From an uncultured Austwickia sp. (GTDB lineage Bacteria > Actinomycetota > Actinomycetes > Actinomycetales > Dermatophilaceae), in contig CAKUSI010000230.1 in assembly GCA_934678955.1 (NCBI GenBank), positions 1-6,289 of the forward strand: a stretch of 6,289 bases of DNA. The letters are read 5' to 3'. This document shows, piece by piece, positions 1 through 5,526 of the stretch. A program made the translations under genes and the position numbers. The first letter of the stretch is position 1. Each line of letters begins with the position of its first letter. Below the pieces are notes generated by a model. The model had not been told where the DNA came from and searched no databases. It saw only the letters and a list, made by a program, of their open reading frames with translations.

Positions 1-116
1 AGCGGGCGAAGAAGGCGGGCGTCGAGTCCGTCGTGTTCGACCGCGCCGGCAACCAGTACCACGGACGGATCGCCGCGCTGGCTGACGCCGCGCGCGAGGC
101 CGGCCTCGGATTCTGA
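1..116 (+). CDS. rplR: 50S ribosomal protein L18, C-terminal part (5' truncated by window)
   Basis: The open frame entering the window encodes 37 visible residues (first full codon at base 3) and ends with TGA at 114-116. The visible end runs [16 protein letters not shown], then [19 protein letters not shown] and a final Phe. This is the conserved C-terminal segment of bacterial L18, with its VVFDR strand, the YHGR motif and the last helix ending in GLxF. L18 binds 5S rRNA together with L5 and L25 in the central protuberance of the large subunit. The gene lies 20 bases upstream of rpsE, exactly as in the spc operon of most bacteria, which supports the call. The start and most of the protein lie outside the window, so length and N-terminus cannot be judged. 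Confidence 0.95.
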   Translation, partial: RAKKAGVESVVFDRAGNQYHGRIAALADAAREAGLGF

Positions 117-136
117 TCGAAGCGGAAAGGAAAACA

Positions 137-763
137 ATGGCGAACGAAAACGCGAACGCCCGTGGCCAGCGCGGCCAGGGCGGTGGCGAGCGTCGCGGCC
201 GCGACGATCGTCGAGGCGGGCGCGACAACGCCGCCCGTGAGGAGAAGAGCCAGTACCTGGAGCGCGTGGTTGCCATCAACCGCGTCGCCAAGGTGGTTCA
301 GGGTGGTCGTCGCTTCAGCTTCACCGCGCTCGTCGTGGTGGGCGACGGTGACGGCACCGTGGGCGTCGGCTACGGCAAGGCCAAGGAGGTGCCCGCGGCG
401 ATCGCCAAGGGTGTCGAGGAGGCCAAGAAGGCATTCTTCAAGGTGCCCCGGATCCAGGGCACGATTCCGCACCCAATCCAGGGCGAGGCGGCCGCCGGCG
501 TCGTGCTGCTGCGGCCGGCAGCACCCGGTACGGGTGTCATCGCCGGTGGCCCCGTGCGCGCGGTGTTGGAGTGCGCGGGCATCCGCGACGTGCTGAGCAA
601 GTCGCTCGGCTCCGACAACGCGATCAACATCGTGCACGCGACCGTCGAGGCGCTGCGCGGTCTGGAGCGCCCCGAGAGCGTGGCGGCCCGTCGTGGCCTC
701 CCGCTGGAGGACGTGGCGCCGGCGGCGATGCTGCGGGCCCGAGCGGCAGGGGTGAACGCCTGA
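137..763 (+). CDS. rpsE: 30S ribosomal protein S5
   Basis: S5 is a small-subunit protein important for decoding accuracy and for the mRNA entry region, and it contacts the spectinomycin site in helix 34. The protein has 208 residues, against 167 in E. coli. Residues 1-38 are an Arg/Gly/Asp-rich, probably disordered extension, which is usual in actinobacteria although its sequence varies. The core starts at about residue 40. Residues 47-62 form the loop [16 protein letters not shown], followed by the double-stranded-RNA-binding-like domain ([19 protein letters not shown], 75-93). The C-terminal domain contains [15 protein letters not shown] (131-145) and [10 protein letters not shown] (155-164). 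The ATG at 137 has an AAAGGA ribosome binding site at 126-131. The stop codon overlaps the rpmD start by one base (TGATG), implying translational coupling. An oddity is Gln55 where related proteins, as I recall them, have Lys. Confidence 0.98.
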   Translation: MANENANARGQRGQGGGERRGRDDRRGGRDNAAREEKSQYLERVVAINRVAKVVQGGRRFSFTALVVVGDGDGTVGVGYGKAKEVPAAIAKGVEEAKKAFFKVPRIQGTIPHPIQGEAAAGVVLLRPAAPGTGVIAGGPVRAVLECAGIRDVLSKSLGSDNAINIVHATVEALRGLERPESVAARRGLPLEDVAPAAMLRARAAGVNA

Positions 764-945
764 TGGCTCGCCTGAAGGTGACCCAGACCCGCTCGATCAT
801 CGGCGGGAAGCGCAACCAGAAGGAGACGCTGCGGACTCTCGGCCTGCACCGGATCGGCGACAGCGTCGTGAGGGAGGACCGGCCCGAGATCCGCGGCATG
901 GTCCGGACGGTCACCCACCTGGTGTCCGTCGAGGAGGTTGACTGA
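763..945 (+). CDS. rpmD: 50S ribosomal protein L30
   Basis: L30 is a small protein of the large subunit. The 60-residue product matches the usual bacterial length and begins [20 protein letters not shown], the typical first strand and helix. It continues with [16 protein letters not shown] (21-36), the conserved TLxxLGLxRxGxxV signature, and ends in the strand [15 protein letters not shown]. The ATG at 763 shares its A with the last base of the rpsE stop (TGATG). Only a weak purine run (CAGGGG, 747-752) precedes it, so translation is probably coupled to rpsE by re-initiation. A longer reading of the same frame upstream of 763 would only be overlap with rpsE. It lies between S5 and L15 as in the classical spc operon. 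L30 is missing in some bacterial phyla but is normal in actinobacteria. Confidence 0.97.
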   Translation: MARLKVTQTRSIIGGKRNQKETLRTLGLHRIGDSVVREDRPEIRGMVRTVTHLVSVEEVD

Positions 946-947
946 CC

Positions 948-1445
948 ATGTCTGACATCGAGACCGCGCAGGCCGAGCAGGAGGTGGCAGCAGGCGGGAC
1001 GCACCCACTCAAGGTGCACCACCTGCGCCCGGCCCCCGGCGCCAAGAAGCCGAAGCACCGCGTCGGCCGCGGTGAGGGCAGCAAGGGCGGCAAGACCGCC
1101 GGCCGCGGCACCAAGGGCACGAAGGCACGCGGGCAGGTCCCTGCGCGCTTCGAGGGCGGCCAGATGCCGCTGCACATGCGCCTGCCGAAGCTGCGCGGGT
1201 TCAAGAACCCGTTCCGCACCGAATACCAGGTCGTGAACCTGGAGCGGATCTCCGCTCTCTACCCGGAGGGTGGGTCCGTGACCGTCGAGGAGCTTGCCGC
1301 CAAGGGCGCGGTGCGTTCCGGCCGGCTGGTCAAGGTCCTCGGCGACGGGGATCTCTCCGTCAAGGTCGACGTGACCGCACACCGCTTCTCGGCCTCGGCC
1401 AAGGAGAAGATCGAGGCCGCGGGCGGCAGCGTCACCCAGCTCTGA
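948..1445 (+). CDS. rplO: 50S ribosomal protein L15
   Basis: L15 is a late-assembling large-subunit protein whose extended N-terminal arm threads into 23S rRNA. The protein has 165 residues, against about 144 in E. coli. The family core starts near residue 20 ([20 protein letters not shown]). Then comes the basic Gly/Lys-rich arm [20 protein letters not shown] (40-59), [17 protein letters not shown] (69-85) and a C-terminal domain ending AGGSVTQL. Residues 1-19 are an acidic N-terminal extension ([11 protein letters not shown]), longer than I expect for this family. The ATG at 948 has a good ribosome binding site, GAGGAGG at 931-937, inside the end of rpmD, and no other start fits between it and the core. 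Only two bases separate it from rpmD. It is the last gene of the compact block; a strong hairpin follows 50 bases after its stop. Confidence 0.97.
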   Translation: MSDIETAQAEQEVAAGGTHPLKVHHLRPAPGAKKPKHRVGRGEGSKGGKTAGRGTKGTKARGQVPARFEGGQMPLHMRLPKLRGFKNPFRTEYQVVNLERISALYPEGGSVTVEELAAKGAVRSGRLVKVLGDGDLSVKVDVTAHRFSASAKEKIEAAGGSVTQL

Positions 1446-1495
1446 CGAGCCGGTGCCGCCCCGTACCTCACGCAAGACCCGATAGGCGACGAACG

Positions 1496-1525
1496 CCCCG
1501 GGCGCCGGGACCCCCGGGCCCGGGG
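1496..1525 (+). terminator. Strong GC hairpin between rplO and secY (possible terminator or attenuator)
   Basis: The 5' arm (1496-1509, CCCCGGGCGCCGGG) pairs with the 3' arm (1513-1525, CCCGGGCCCGGGG). This gives 13 all-GC base pairs with one bulged G at 1504 and a three-base loop (ACC). It is the most stable local inverted repeat I found in the window. The following sequence TGTTAT is only weakly T-rich, so it is not a canonical intrinsic terminator, although many actinobacterial terminators lack a T-run. It could end part of the transcripts from the rpsE-rplO block, protect their 3' ends, or merely slow polymerase. The structure is read directly; the function is inferred. Confidence 0.45.
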
Positions 1526-1534
1526 TGTTATCGT
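1526..1534 (+). promoter_or_regulatory. Candidate extended -10 promoter for secY
   Basis: TGT followed by TATCGT (1529-1534) fits the extended -10 pattern TGN-TANNNT used by the main sigma factor of actinobacteria. No -35 box is visible, because the expected -35 region lies inside the GC hairpin that ends at 1525. Transcription would begin near 1541, giving a leader of about 80 bases before the secY start at 1622. Motifs this short also occur by chance. Confidence 0.3.
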
Positions 1535-1541
1535 CCCAGGT

Positions 1542-1600
1542 GGCAACACCGTTGCCTCACATCGCTGCTCGCGCACCTAGCTCCCCCGTCATCCGGGAGC
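1542..1600 (+). other. Two stem-loops in the presumed secY leader
   Basis: GGCAAC (1542-1547) and GTTGCC (1551-1556) form a perfect 6-pair stem with loop ACC. It would sit at the very 5' end of a transcript starting near 1541. GCTCCC (1580-1585) and GGGAGC (1595-1600) form a second 6-pair stem with a nine-base loop, 11 bases before the secY ribosome binding site. GGAG at 1596-1599 could alternatively pair with CTCC at 1608-1611, so two competing folds are possible. Whether either fold affects translation is unknown. Confidence 0.35.
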
Positions 1601-1621
1601 AGGTGATCTCCAGGAGGATCC

Positions 1622-2932
1622 GTGCTCACCGCCTTCGTCCGAGCGTTCAAGGCGCCGGATCTGCGCAAGAAGCTGCTGTTCACCCTCTTCATCATGGCGG
1701 TCTTTCGCCTGGGGTCGCATGTGCCGACCCCCGGCGTGAGCTACGTCGAGGTGCAGCAGTGCATCGCCGGAGGCGGCGGCAACCAGCAGCTCCTCGGGCT
1801 CGCGAACCTCTTCAGCGGCGGGGCGCTGCTCCAGCTCTCGATCTTCGCGCTCGGGATCATGCCGTACATCACCGCGAGCATCATCGTGCAGCTGCTGACG
1901 GTCGTGATCCCGCGGTTCGAGTCGCTGAAGCAGGAGGGCCAGAGCGGGCAGAGCAAGCTGACCCAGTACACCCGCTACCTGACCATCGCGCTGGCCGTCC
2001 TGCAGTCCTCGACCTTCGTCACCTTCGCGCGCAACCCGCAGAACCTCTTCGGCGCCAACTGCACCAACATCCTGGCGGACAACAACTGGTGGACGCTGCC
2101 GATCATGGTGCTGACCATGACCGCCGGGACCGGCCTCATCATGTGGATGGGCGAGCTCATCACGGAGAAGGGCGTCGGCAACGGGATGTCGCTGCTGATC
2201 TTCACCTCGATCGCCTCGACCTTCCCGAGCTCCCTGTGGGCCATCCAGCAGCGGGACGGCCGGTGGGACACCTTCGGCATCGTCATCCTGATCGGCCTCG
2301 GGATCATCGCCGCGGTGGTCTTCGTGGAGCAGTGCCAGCGGCGGATCCCTGTCACGTACGCCAAGCGCATGATCGGCCGGCGGATGTATGGGGGAACCAC
2401 CACCTACATCCCGCTGAAGGTCAACCAGGCGGGCGTGATCCCGGTGATCTTCGCGTCCTCGATGTTGGCGATCCCGGGCCTGGTCGTGCAGTTCCAGCGC
2501 GGCAATCCGGACCGCGGTGCCTGGGTCGACTGGCTGGAGCGCAATATTGTCCCGCTTGACAGCGTGGGCCACGTCGTTGCTTATGTGACTTTGATTGTTT
2601 TCTTCACGTTCTTCTACGTCTCCATCACGTTCAACCCGGACGAGGTGGCGGACAACATGAAGCGGTATGGGGGCTTCATCCCCGGCTACCGGGCGGGCCG
2701 GCCCACGGCCGCCTACCTGCGGTATGTGTTGAACCGGATCACCGTGCCCGGCGCCCTTTACCTGGCGGTGGTGTCGCTGATCCCCGTCGTGGCTTTTGTC
2801 ATGATCAATGCGGATCAGAACTTCCCCTTCGGCGGCACGTCCCTGCTGATCATCGTCGGCGTCGGGCTGGAGACCGTGAAGCAGATCCAGAGCCAACTGC
2901 AGCAGCAGCACTACGAGGGCTTCCTGCGCTGA
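1622..2932 (+). CDS. secY: Preprotein translocase subunit SecY
   Basis: SecY is the channel subunit of the SecYEG translocon in the cytoplasmic membrane; it passes unfolded proteins outward with SecA and inserts membrane proteins from ribosomes. The protein has 436 residues, normal for the family. I place ten membrane segments at about 17-35, 72-96, 116-135, 157-177, 186-207, 217-236, 272-291, 316-337, 375-394 and 403-418. Both family signatures are present: GIMPYITASIIVQLL (78-92) and MGELITEKGVGNGMSLLIF (176-194). The plug region is near 57-70. The cytoplasmic loops carry RRIPVTYAKRMIGRRMYGGT (240-259) and GGFIPGYRAGRPT (350-362), which includes the functionally critical Arg357. The GTG start at 1622 follows AGGAGG (1612-1617) after only four bases and gives the expected N-terminus MLTAFVRAFKAPDLRKK. 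The only cysteines are 47, 147 and 238; the first two fall in outside loops. Codons 308-326 are unusually AT-ending. Confidence 0.98.
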   Translation: MLTAFVRAFKAPDLRKKLLFTLFIMAVFRLGSHVPTPGVSYVEVQQCIAGGGGNQQLLGLANLFSGGALLQLSIFALGIMPYITASIIVQLLTVVIPRFESLKQEGQSGQSKLTQYTRYLTIALAVLQSSTFVTFARNPQNLFGANCTNILADNNWWTLPIMVLTMTAGTGLIMWMGELITEKGVGNGMSLLIFTSIASTFPSSLWAIQQRDGRWDTFGIVILIGLGIIAAVVFVEQCQRRIPVTYAKRMIGRRMYGGTTTYIPLKVNQAGVIPVIFASSMLAIPGLVVQFQRGNPDRGAWVDWLERNIVPLDSVGHVVAYVTLIVFFTFFYVSITFNPDEVADNMKRYGGFIPGYRAGRPTAAYLRYVLNRITVPGALYLAVVSLIPVVAFVMINADQNFPFGGTSLLIIVGVGLETVKQIQSQLQQQHYEGFLR

Positions 2933-2949
2933 CCGATCGTTCGGGTCGG
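2933..2949 (+). terminator. Weak hairpin directly after the secY stop
   Basis: CCGATC (2933-2938) can pair with GGTCGG (2944-2949), one pair being T·G, around loop GTTCG. It begins at the first base after the secY stop codon. No T-run follows, so termination is doubtful. Farther along the 211-base gap there is a perfect 10-base palindrome, TCAGCGCTGA (2981-2990), of unknown meaning. Confidence 0.2.
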
Positions 2950-3054
2950 CCGCCCTCGTCATGTCGGCCCGCGGCCCTGATCAGCGCTGAACCGTCGACC
3001 TTTCGAGTGAGAACGGTCTTGCTCGCTCCCTCCCGCGCGGGGCGCCGAAGCGGT

Positions 3055-3060
3055 TAGGAT
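3055..3060 (+). promoter_or_regulatory. Candidate -10 box (TAGGAT) for adk-map
   Basis: TAGGAT fits the TANNNT -10 consensus of actinobacterial housekeeping promoters, and it lies in a 211-base gap where a promoter would be expected. No TTGAC-like -35 box is seen 16-19 bases upstream, where the sequence is GC-rich; TTGCTC at 3019-3024 is 30 bases away, too far. A transcript would begin near 3067 and have a leader of about 77 bases containing two hairpins. Confidence 0.35.
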
Positions 3061-3068
3061 CGCCGTGT

Positions 3069-3106
3069 CCTGGCCCGCCGAGGCCAGGGGCCCCGGCCGC
3101 GGCCGG
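3069..3106 (+). other. Two adjacent GC stem-loops in the presumed adk leader
   Basis: CCTGGCC (3069-3075) and GGCCAGG (3082-3088) form a perfect 7-pair stem with a six-base loop. The next sequence, CCGGCCGCGGCCGG (3093-3106), is a perfect 14-base palindrome that can fold into a short hairpin. Both lie between the TAGGAT motif and the adk ribosome binding site. They could stabilise the mRNA or act as a processing or termination signal; no T-run follows. Confidence 0.35.
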
Positions 3107-3143
3107 AAGGTCCCGAATCTGCTGACAAAGGACGGTTGCGACG

Positions 3144-3743
3144 ATGCGACTCCTCATTCTCGGTCCGCCCGGAGCGGGCAAGGGCACCCAGGCCAGCAGG
3201 ATCGCTGAGGCGTTGCAGATCCCGGCGATCTCCACCGGGGACATCTTCCGGTCCAACATCAAGAACGGCACAGCGCTCGGGAAGAAGGTCCAGGACATCA
3301 TCGAGGCCGGGCACTACGTGCCCGACGAGGTGACCAACGAGATCGTCTTCGACCGGCTCAGCCAGGACGACGCCAAGAACGGCTACCTGCTCGACGGGTA
3401 CCCGCGCACGATCGAGCAGGTCTGGGCGCTGCGGGAATGGCACTGGGGATATGACACAGACCTCGACCATGTCATCGAACTGAAGGTCCCGGACGAGGAG
3501 GTCGTGGACCGTCTTCTCAAGCGGGCCGAGATCGAGGGGCGCGCGGACGACACCGAAGAGGTGATCCGGGAGCGCATGAAGGTCTACCACGCGGAGACGA
3601 CGCCGATCTCGGACATGGCCCGCGAGCGCGGACTGCTGCGCGAGGTCGATGGGACGGGCTCGATCGACGAGGTCTTCGAGCGGTGCATGGAAGCCCTGAA
3701 GACGCCCGTCGTGTCGCCGCCCCGGCCTGAGCGCGAGGACTGA
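3144..3743 (+). CDS. adk: Adenylate kinase (short-lid form)
   Basis: This cytoplasmic enzyme interconverts ATP + AMP and two ADP, keeping adenine nucleotides in balance. The 199-residue protein shows the P-loop GPPGAGKGT (7-15) and the AMP-site motif STGDIFR (30-36, including Thr31 and Arg36). DGYPR (84-88, with Arg88) stands where many families have DGFPR. The lid arginines are Arg123, Arg127 and Arg133 (GRADD, 132-136), with Arg142 after it. The lid between 127 and 133 is the short type with no Cys4 zinc finger, as in the 181-residue enzyme of Mycobacterium tuberculosis. Residues 187-199 ([13 protein letters not shown]) are a non-conserved polar tail. The ATG at 3144 gives the standard [10 protein letters not shown] start; AAAGGA at 3127-3132 is a usable but rather distant (11-base spacing) ribosome binding site. 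The map gene follows after 10 bases, so the two are almost certainly co-transcribed. Confidence 0.97.
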   Translation: MRLLILGPPGAGKGTQASRIAEALQIPAISTGDIFRSNIKNGTALGKKVQDIIEAGHYVPDEVTNEIVFDRLSQDDAKNGYLLDGYPRTIEQVWALREWHWGYDTDLDHVIELKVPDEEVVDRLLKRAEIEGRADDTEEVIRERMKVYHAETTPISDMARERGLLREVDGTGSIDEVFERCMEALKTPVVSPPRPERED

Positions 3744-3753
3744 TTCCCGCAGG

Positions 3754-4599
3754 ATGTTTCGCCGCGAGCGGATCGAAGCCAAGAGCGAGGCCGACCTGGT
3801 GCGTATGCGCCGGGCCGGCCTGCTCGTGCACGACACCCTCGCGATGCTGCGCGGGCGCCTGCTGCCCGGTGTCACCACCGGAGAGCTGGACGCCGCGGCG
3901 GAGGACTTCATCAGATCCGCCGGGGCGCTGCCGTCGTTCCAGCAGGTGCCGGGATACCTACACACGCTGTGCGTAAGCCTCAACGACGAGGTCGTCCACG
4001 GCATCCCGGGCAAGCGGGCGCTGCGGATCGGCGACCTGGTCTCGATCGATTGCGGGGCCCAGCTCGACGGATGGCACGGTGACTCCGCGATCACCGCGGT
4101 GGTGGGCGGGCCGGAGGCCGCCCGACCCGAGGACCGGGTGCTCGTGGAGGCCACCGAGGCGTCGTTGTGGGCCGCGATCGCGGCGTGCCGGGTCGGTGTG
4201 CGGCTCGTCGAGGTGGGCGGCGCCGTGGAAGACGAGATCGACCGCGCCCAGGAGGCGTCCGGCCTGCGGCTCGGGATCGTCGAGGGCTACACAGGCCACG
4301 GAATCGGGCGCCACATGCACATGGAGCCCGACGTGCACAACTTCCGGGTGCGGGGGAGGACCCCGGCGATCCCGTCGGGCGCCGCCCTCGCGATCGAGCC
4401 GATGGTGGCGTTGGGATCCGGGGCCACCCAGGAAGACGCGGACGGCTGGACCGTACGGACCACCGACGGCTCGCATGCCGCCCACTGGGAGCACACCGTG
4501 GCCGTCACGACCCGCGGCGTCTGGGTGCTGACCGCCGCCGATGGTGGTCGGGAGCGCCTCGCCGCGCTCGGCGTTCCGTTCGGGGCGCTCGCGGACTGA
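3754..4599 (+). CDS. map: Methionine aminopeptidase, type I
   Basis: The enzyme removes the initiator methionine from nascent proteins with small second residues and needs two divalent metal ions. All five expected metal ligands are visible: Asp99 (SIDCGA), Asp110 (WHGDSA), His182 (TGHGIGRH), Glu215 (AIEPM) and Glu246 (WEHTVAVT). The catalytic-site histidines His82 (EVVHGIP) and His189 (HMHMEP) are also present. The 281 residues fit the single-domain bacterial form with no N-terminal zinc-finger or linker extension. The start MFRRERIEAKSEADLVRMRR agrees with actinobacterial relatives, but the only purine-rich match (AGG, 3751-3753) touches the ATG. Translation may therefore depend on coupling to adk, whose stop is 10 bases upstream. 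Actinobacteria often carry further map genes elsewhere; this one is the secY-adk-linked copy. A short tandem repeat covers its stop codon. Confidence 0.97.
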   Translation: MFRRERIEAKSEADLVRMRRAGLLVHDTLAMLRGRLLPGVTTGELDAAAEDFIRSAGALPSFQQVPGYLHTLCVSLNDEVVHGIPGKRALRIGDLVSIDCGAQLDGWHGDSAITAVVGGPEAARPEDRVLVEATEASLWAAIAACRVGVRLVEVGGAVEDEIDRAQEASGLRLGIVEGYTGHGIGRHMHMEPDVHNFRVRGRTPAIPSGAALAIEPMVALGSGATQEDADGWTVRTTDGSHAAHWEHTVAVTTRGVWVLTAADGGRERLAALGVPFGALAD

Positions 4600-4612
4600 C
4601 CTCGCGGATTGA
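4588..4612 (+). repeat. 12-base imperfect tandem repeat across the map stop
   Basis: CTCGCGGACTGA (4588-4599) is followed after one base by CTCGCGGATTGA (4601-4612), 11 of 12 positions identical, with period 13. The first copy ends with the map stop codon; the second lies in the gap. It looks like a small local duplication. No function is evident. Confidence 0.6.
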
Positions 4613-4626
4613 TCTCACGGGGGCGA

Positions 4627-4657
4627 TTACCGCTCGCCACCCGCTATCCCCTAGACT
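4627..4657 (+). promoter_or_regulatory. Candidate promoter for infA and following genes
   Basis: TAGACT (4652-4657) is a good match to the actinobacterial -10 consensus TANNNT. A poor -35 candidate, TTACCG (4627-4632), lies 19 bases upstream. It sits in the 272-base map-infA gap, the longest in the window. A transcript would start near 4664 and carry a leader of about 208 bases. Apart from this promoter, the repeat at 4601-4612 and small hairpins, I see nothing else in the gap. Confidence 0.45.
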
Positions 4658-4752
4658 GTGGTGCTGGTCCCACGTGTCTTCTCGTGCCGCCGCGTCTCCG
4701 TCCGCGCCTCTCGGTGTCGGCCGGGGCTCGGGCTTTCTCCCGAATCGCGTGA

Positions 4753-4779
4753 TCACTTCGGTGAGCCGCGTTCGGCGGC
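4753..4779 (+). other. Two consecutive small hairpins in the infA leader
   Basis: TCAC (4753-4756) and GTGA (4761-4764) enclose TTCG, a UUCG-type tetraloop in RNA. They are followed directly by GCCGC (4765-4769) and GCGGC (4775-4779) around loop GTTCG. Each stem is short, but the immediate tandem arrangement and the stable tetraloop make a folded leader plausible. A third weak stem, TCGGG (4728-4732) with CCCGA (4739-4743), lies upstream. The function is unknown. Confidence 0.3.
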
Positions 4780-4871
4780 GCACTCGTCGCACCGGGGCCA
4801 CGCAGCCGGGTTCGCCCGGAGGGTCTCTCGTCGGCAACGGATCCGACGGGACATGAGGAAACGCGGAGGAC

Positions 4872-5093
4872 ATGGCCAAGAAGGACGGTGTGATCGAGAT
4901 CGAGGGAACGATCGTCGAAGCGCTGCCGAACGCGATGTTTCGGGTGGAGCTGAGCAACGGTCACAAGGTTCTCGCGCACATCTCGGGCAAGATGCGTCAG
5001 CACTACATCCGGATCCTCCCCGAGGACCGGGTGGTGGTGGAGCTGAGCCCGTACGACCTGTCACGGGGTCGTATCGTCTTCCGCTACCGCTAA
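4872..5093 (+). CDS. infA: Translation initiation factor IF-1
   Basis: IF-1 binds the A site of the 30S subunit during initiation and assists IF-2 and IF-3. The product has 73 residues, the standard length in actinobacteria. It is a single OB-fold, S1-like domain: [20 protein letters not shown] (1-20), then [20 protein letters not shown] (22-41), [20 protein letters not shown] (44-63) and the C-terminal [10 protein letters not shown]. The conserved HISGKMR and [10 protein letters not shown] blocks are intact. The start is fixed by the family N-terminus MAKKDG. Two ribosome binding candidates precede it, neither well spaced: GGAGG at 4865-4869 (two bases from ATG) and GAGGA at 4855-4859 (twelve bases). 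An out-of-frame ATG at 4853 lies just upstream and might influence initiation, but it is probably chance. It begins a group with rpmJ, rpsM and rpsK, usual for actinobacteria. Confidence 0.98.
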   Translation: MAKKDGVIEIEGTIVEALPNAMFRVELSNGHKVLAHISGKMRQHYIRILPEDRVVVELSPYDLSRGRIVFRYR

Positions 5094-5153
5094 AGCGACC
5101 CAGCAGGCGCCGGGGCATCTCGGAGCCACGACCGATAACCCACCGGTCCTGCT

Positions 5154-5176
5154 CGGGGGTGGCTTGCCCACGCCCG
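5154..5176 (+). other. Imperfect hairpin between infA and rpmJ
   Basis: CGGG (5154-5157) plus GTGG (5159-5162) can pair with CCAC (5168-5171) plus CCCG (5173-5176). That makes eight pairs interrupted by a G·G mismatch, with a five-base loop. It lies 29 bases before the rpmJ start in a 112-base gap. No T-run follows and no promoter is evident. It may be a processing or stability element, or chance in GC-rich DNA. Confidence 0.25.
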
Positions 5177-5205
5177 CGGGACCCAGATCGAAAAGACGGC
5201 AGGGA

Positions 5206-5319
5206 ATGAAGGTTCAGCCCAGCGTCAAGAAGATCTGCGACAAGTGCAAGGTGATCCGCCGCAACGGGCGGGTCATGGTGATCTGCGAAAACCTGCGCCA
5301 CAAGCAGCGCCAGGGCTGA
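5206..5319 (+). CDS. rpmJ: 50S ribosomal protein L36, zinc-binding form
   Basis: L36 is the smallest large-subunit protein and holds rRNA segments together through a zinc ribbon. The 37-residue product reads [20 protein letters not shown], then [17 protein letters not shown], an almost textbook L36. The zinc ligands Cys11, Cys14, Cys27 and His32 are all present, so this is the zinc-dependent (C+) form. Some actinobacteria also encode a zinc-free paralogue induced by zinc shortage; none is in this window. Asn20 replaces the more common His. The ATG at 5206 is fixed by the family N-terminus; the nearest purine-rich run is AGGG (5201-5204), only one base before ATG, so initiation looks weak. It stands between infA and rpsM, as in most actinobacteria and Firmicutes. 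Confidence 0.97.
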   Translation: MKVQPSVKKICDKCKVIRRNGRVMVICENLRHKQRQG

Positions 5320-5335
5320 GCGGAACACCGGGCAT

Positions 5336-5461
5336 TCGTCGCCGATCGCTCGACGACACCGGCAACAAGGCAGCACGGAAGAACTCCATACCGACTGCTT
5401 CGTCAGCAGCACCCGGCCCCGGGCACCAGCCCGGACGTCACCCCCGGCACGGAGGCCGGGG
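5336..5461 (+). other. Hairpin-rich leader upstream of rpsM
   Basis: The 207-base gap 5320-5526 holds three perfect inverted repeats. They are TCGTCG (5336-5341) with CGACGA (5351-5356), CCGGGC (5419-5424) with GCCCGG (5429-5434) around ACCA, and CCCCGGC (5442-5448) with GCCGGGG (5455-5461) around ACGGAG. No T-run follows any of them, and I found no convincing promoter. This could be the untranslated leader where the alpha operon is regulated or processed. I cannot show that it resembles the S4-binding leader known from E. coli. Confidence 0.35.
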
Positions 5462-5526
5462 ACCAGCCACCGCGCTGGGACGGTGTTGCTCCATACCTCC
5501 GTACGAATCAGAGAGACACATATCTG

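Noticed and set aside
1589..2962. Long open frame (457 codons) on the - strand opposite secY
   Set aside because: It lies exactly opposite the well-supported secY gene, its translation is Arg/His/Asp-rich and low in complexity, and it matches no family I know. Such antisense frames arise from GC-ending codons.
4853..5209. Frame from ATG 4853 overlapping all of infA and ending at the rpmJ start (ATGA overlap)
   Set aside because: The ATGA junction is suggestive of coupling, but the peptide is Arg/Gly-rich with no family resemblance and runs out of frame through the conserved infA gene. Chance is the better explanation.
5484..5514. Promoter for rpsM using TTGCTC at 5486
   Set aside because: No TANNNT box lies 16-19 bases downstream; ATCAGA does not fit.
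5320..5526. E. coli-type S4-binding pseudoknot at the start of the alpha operon
   Set aside because: I could trace simple hairpins but not the specific nested pseudoknot including the rpsM start, so no such call is made.
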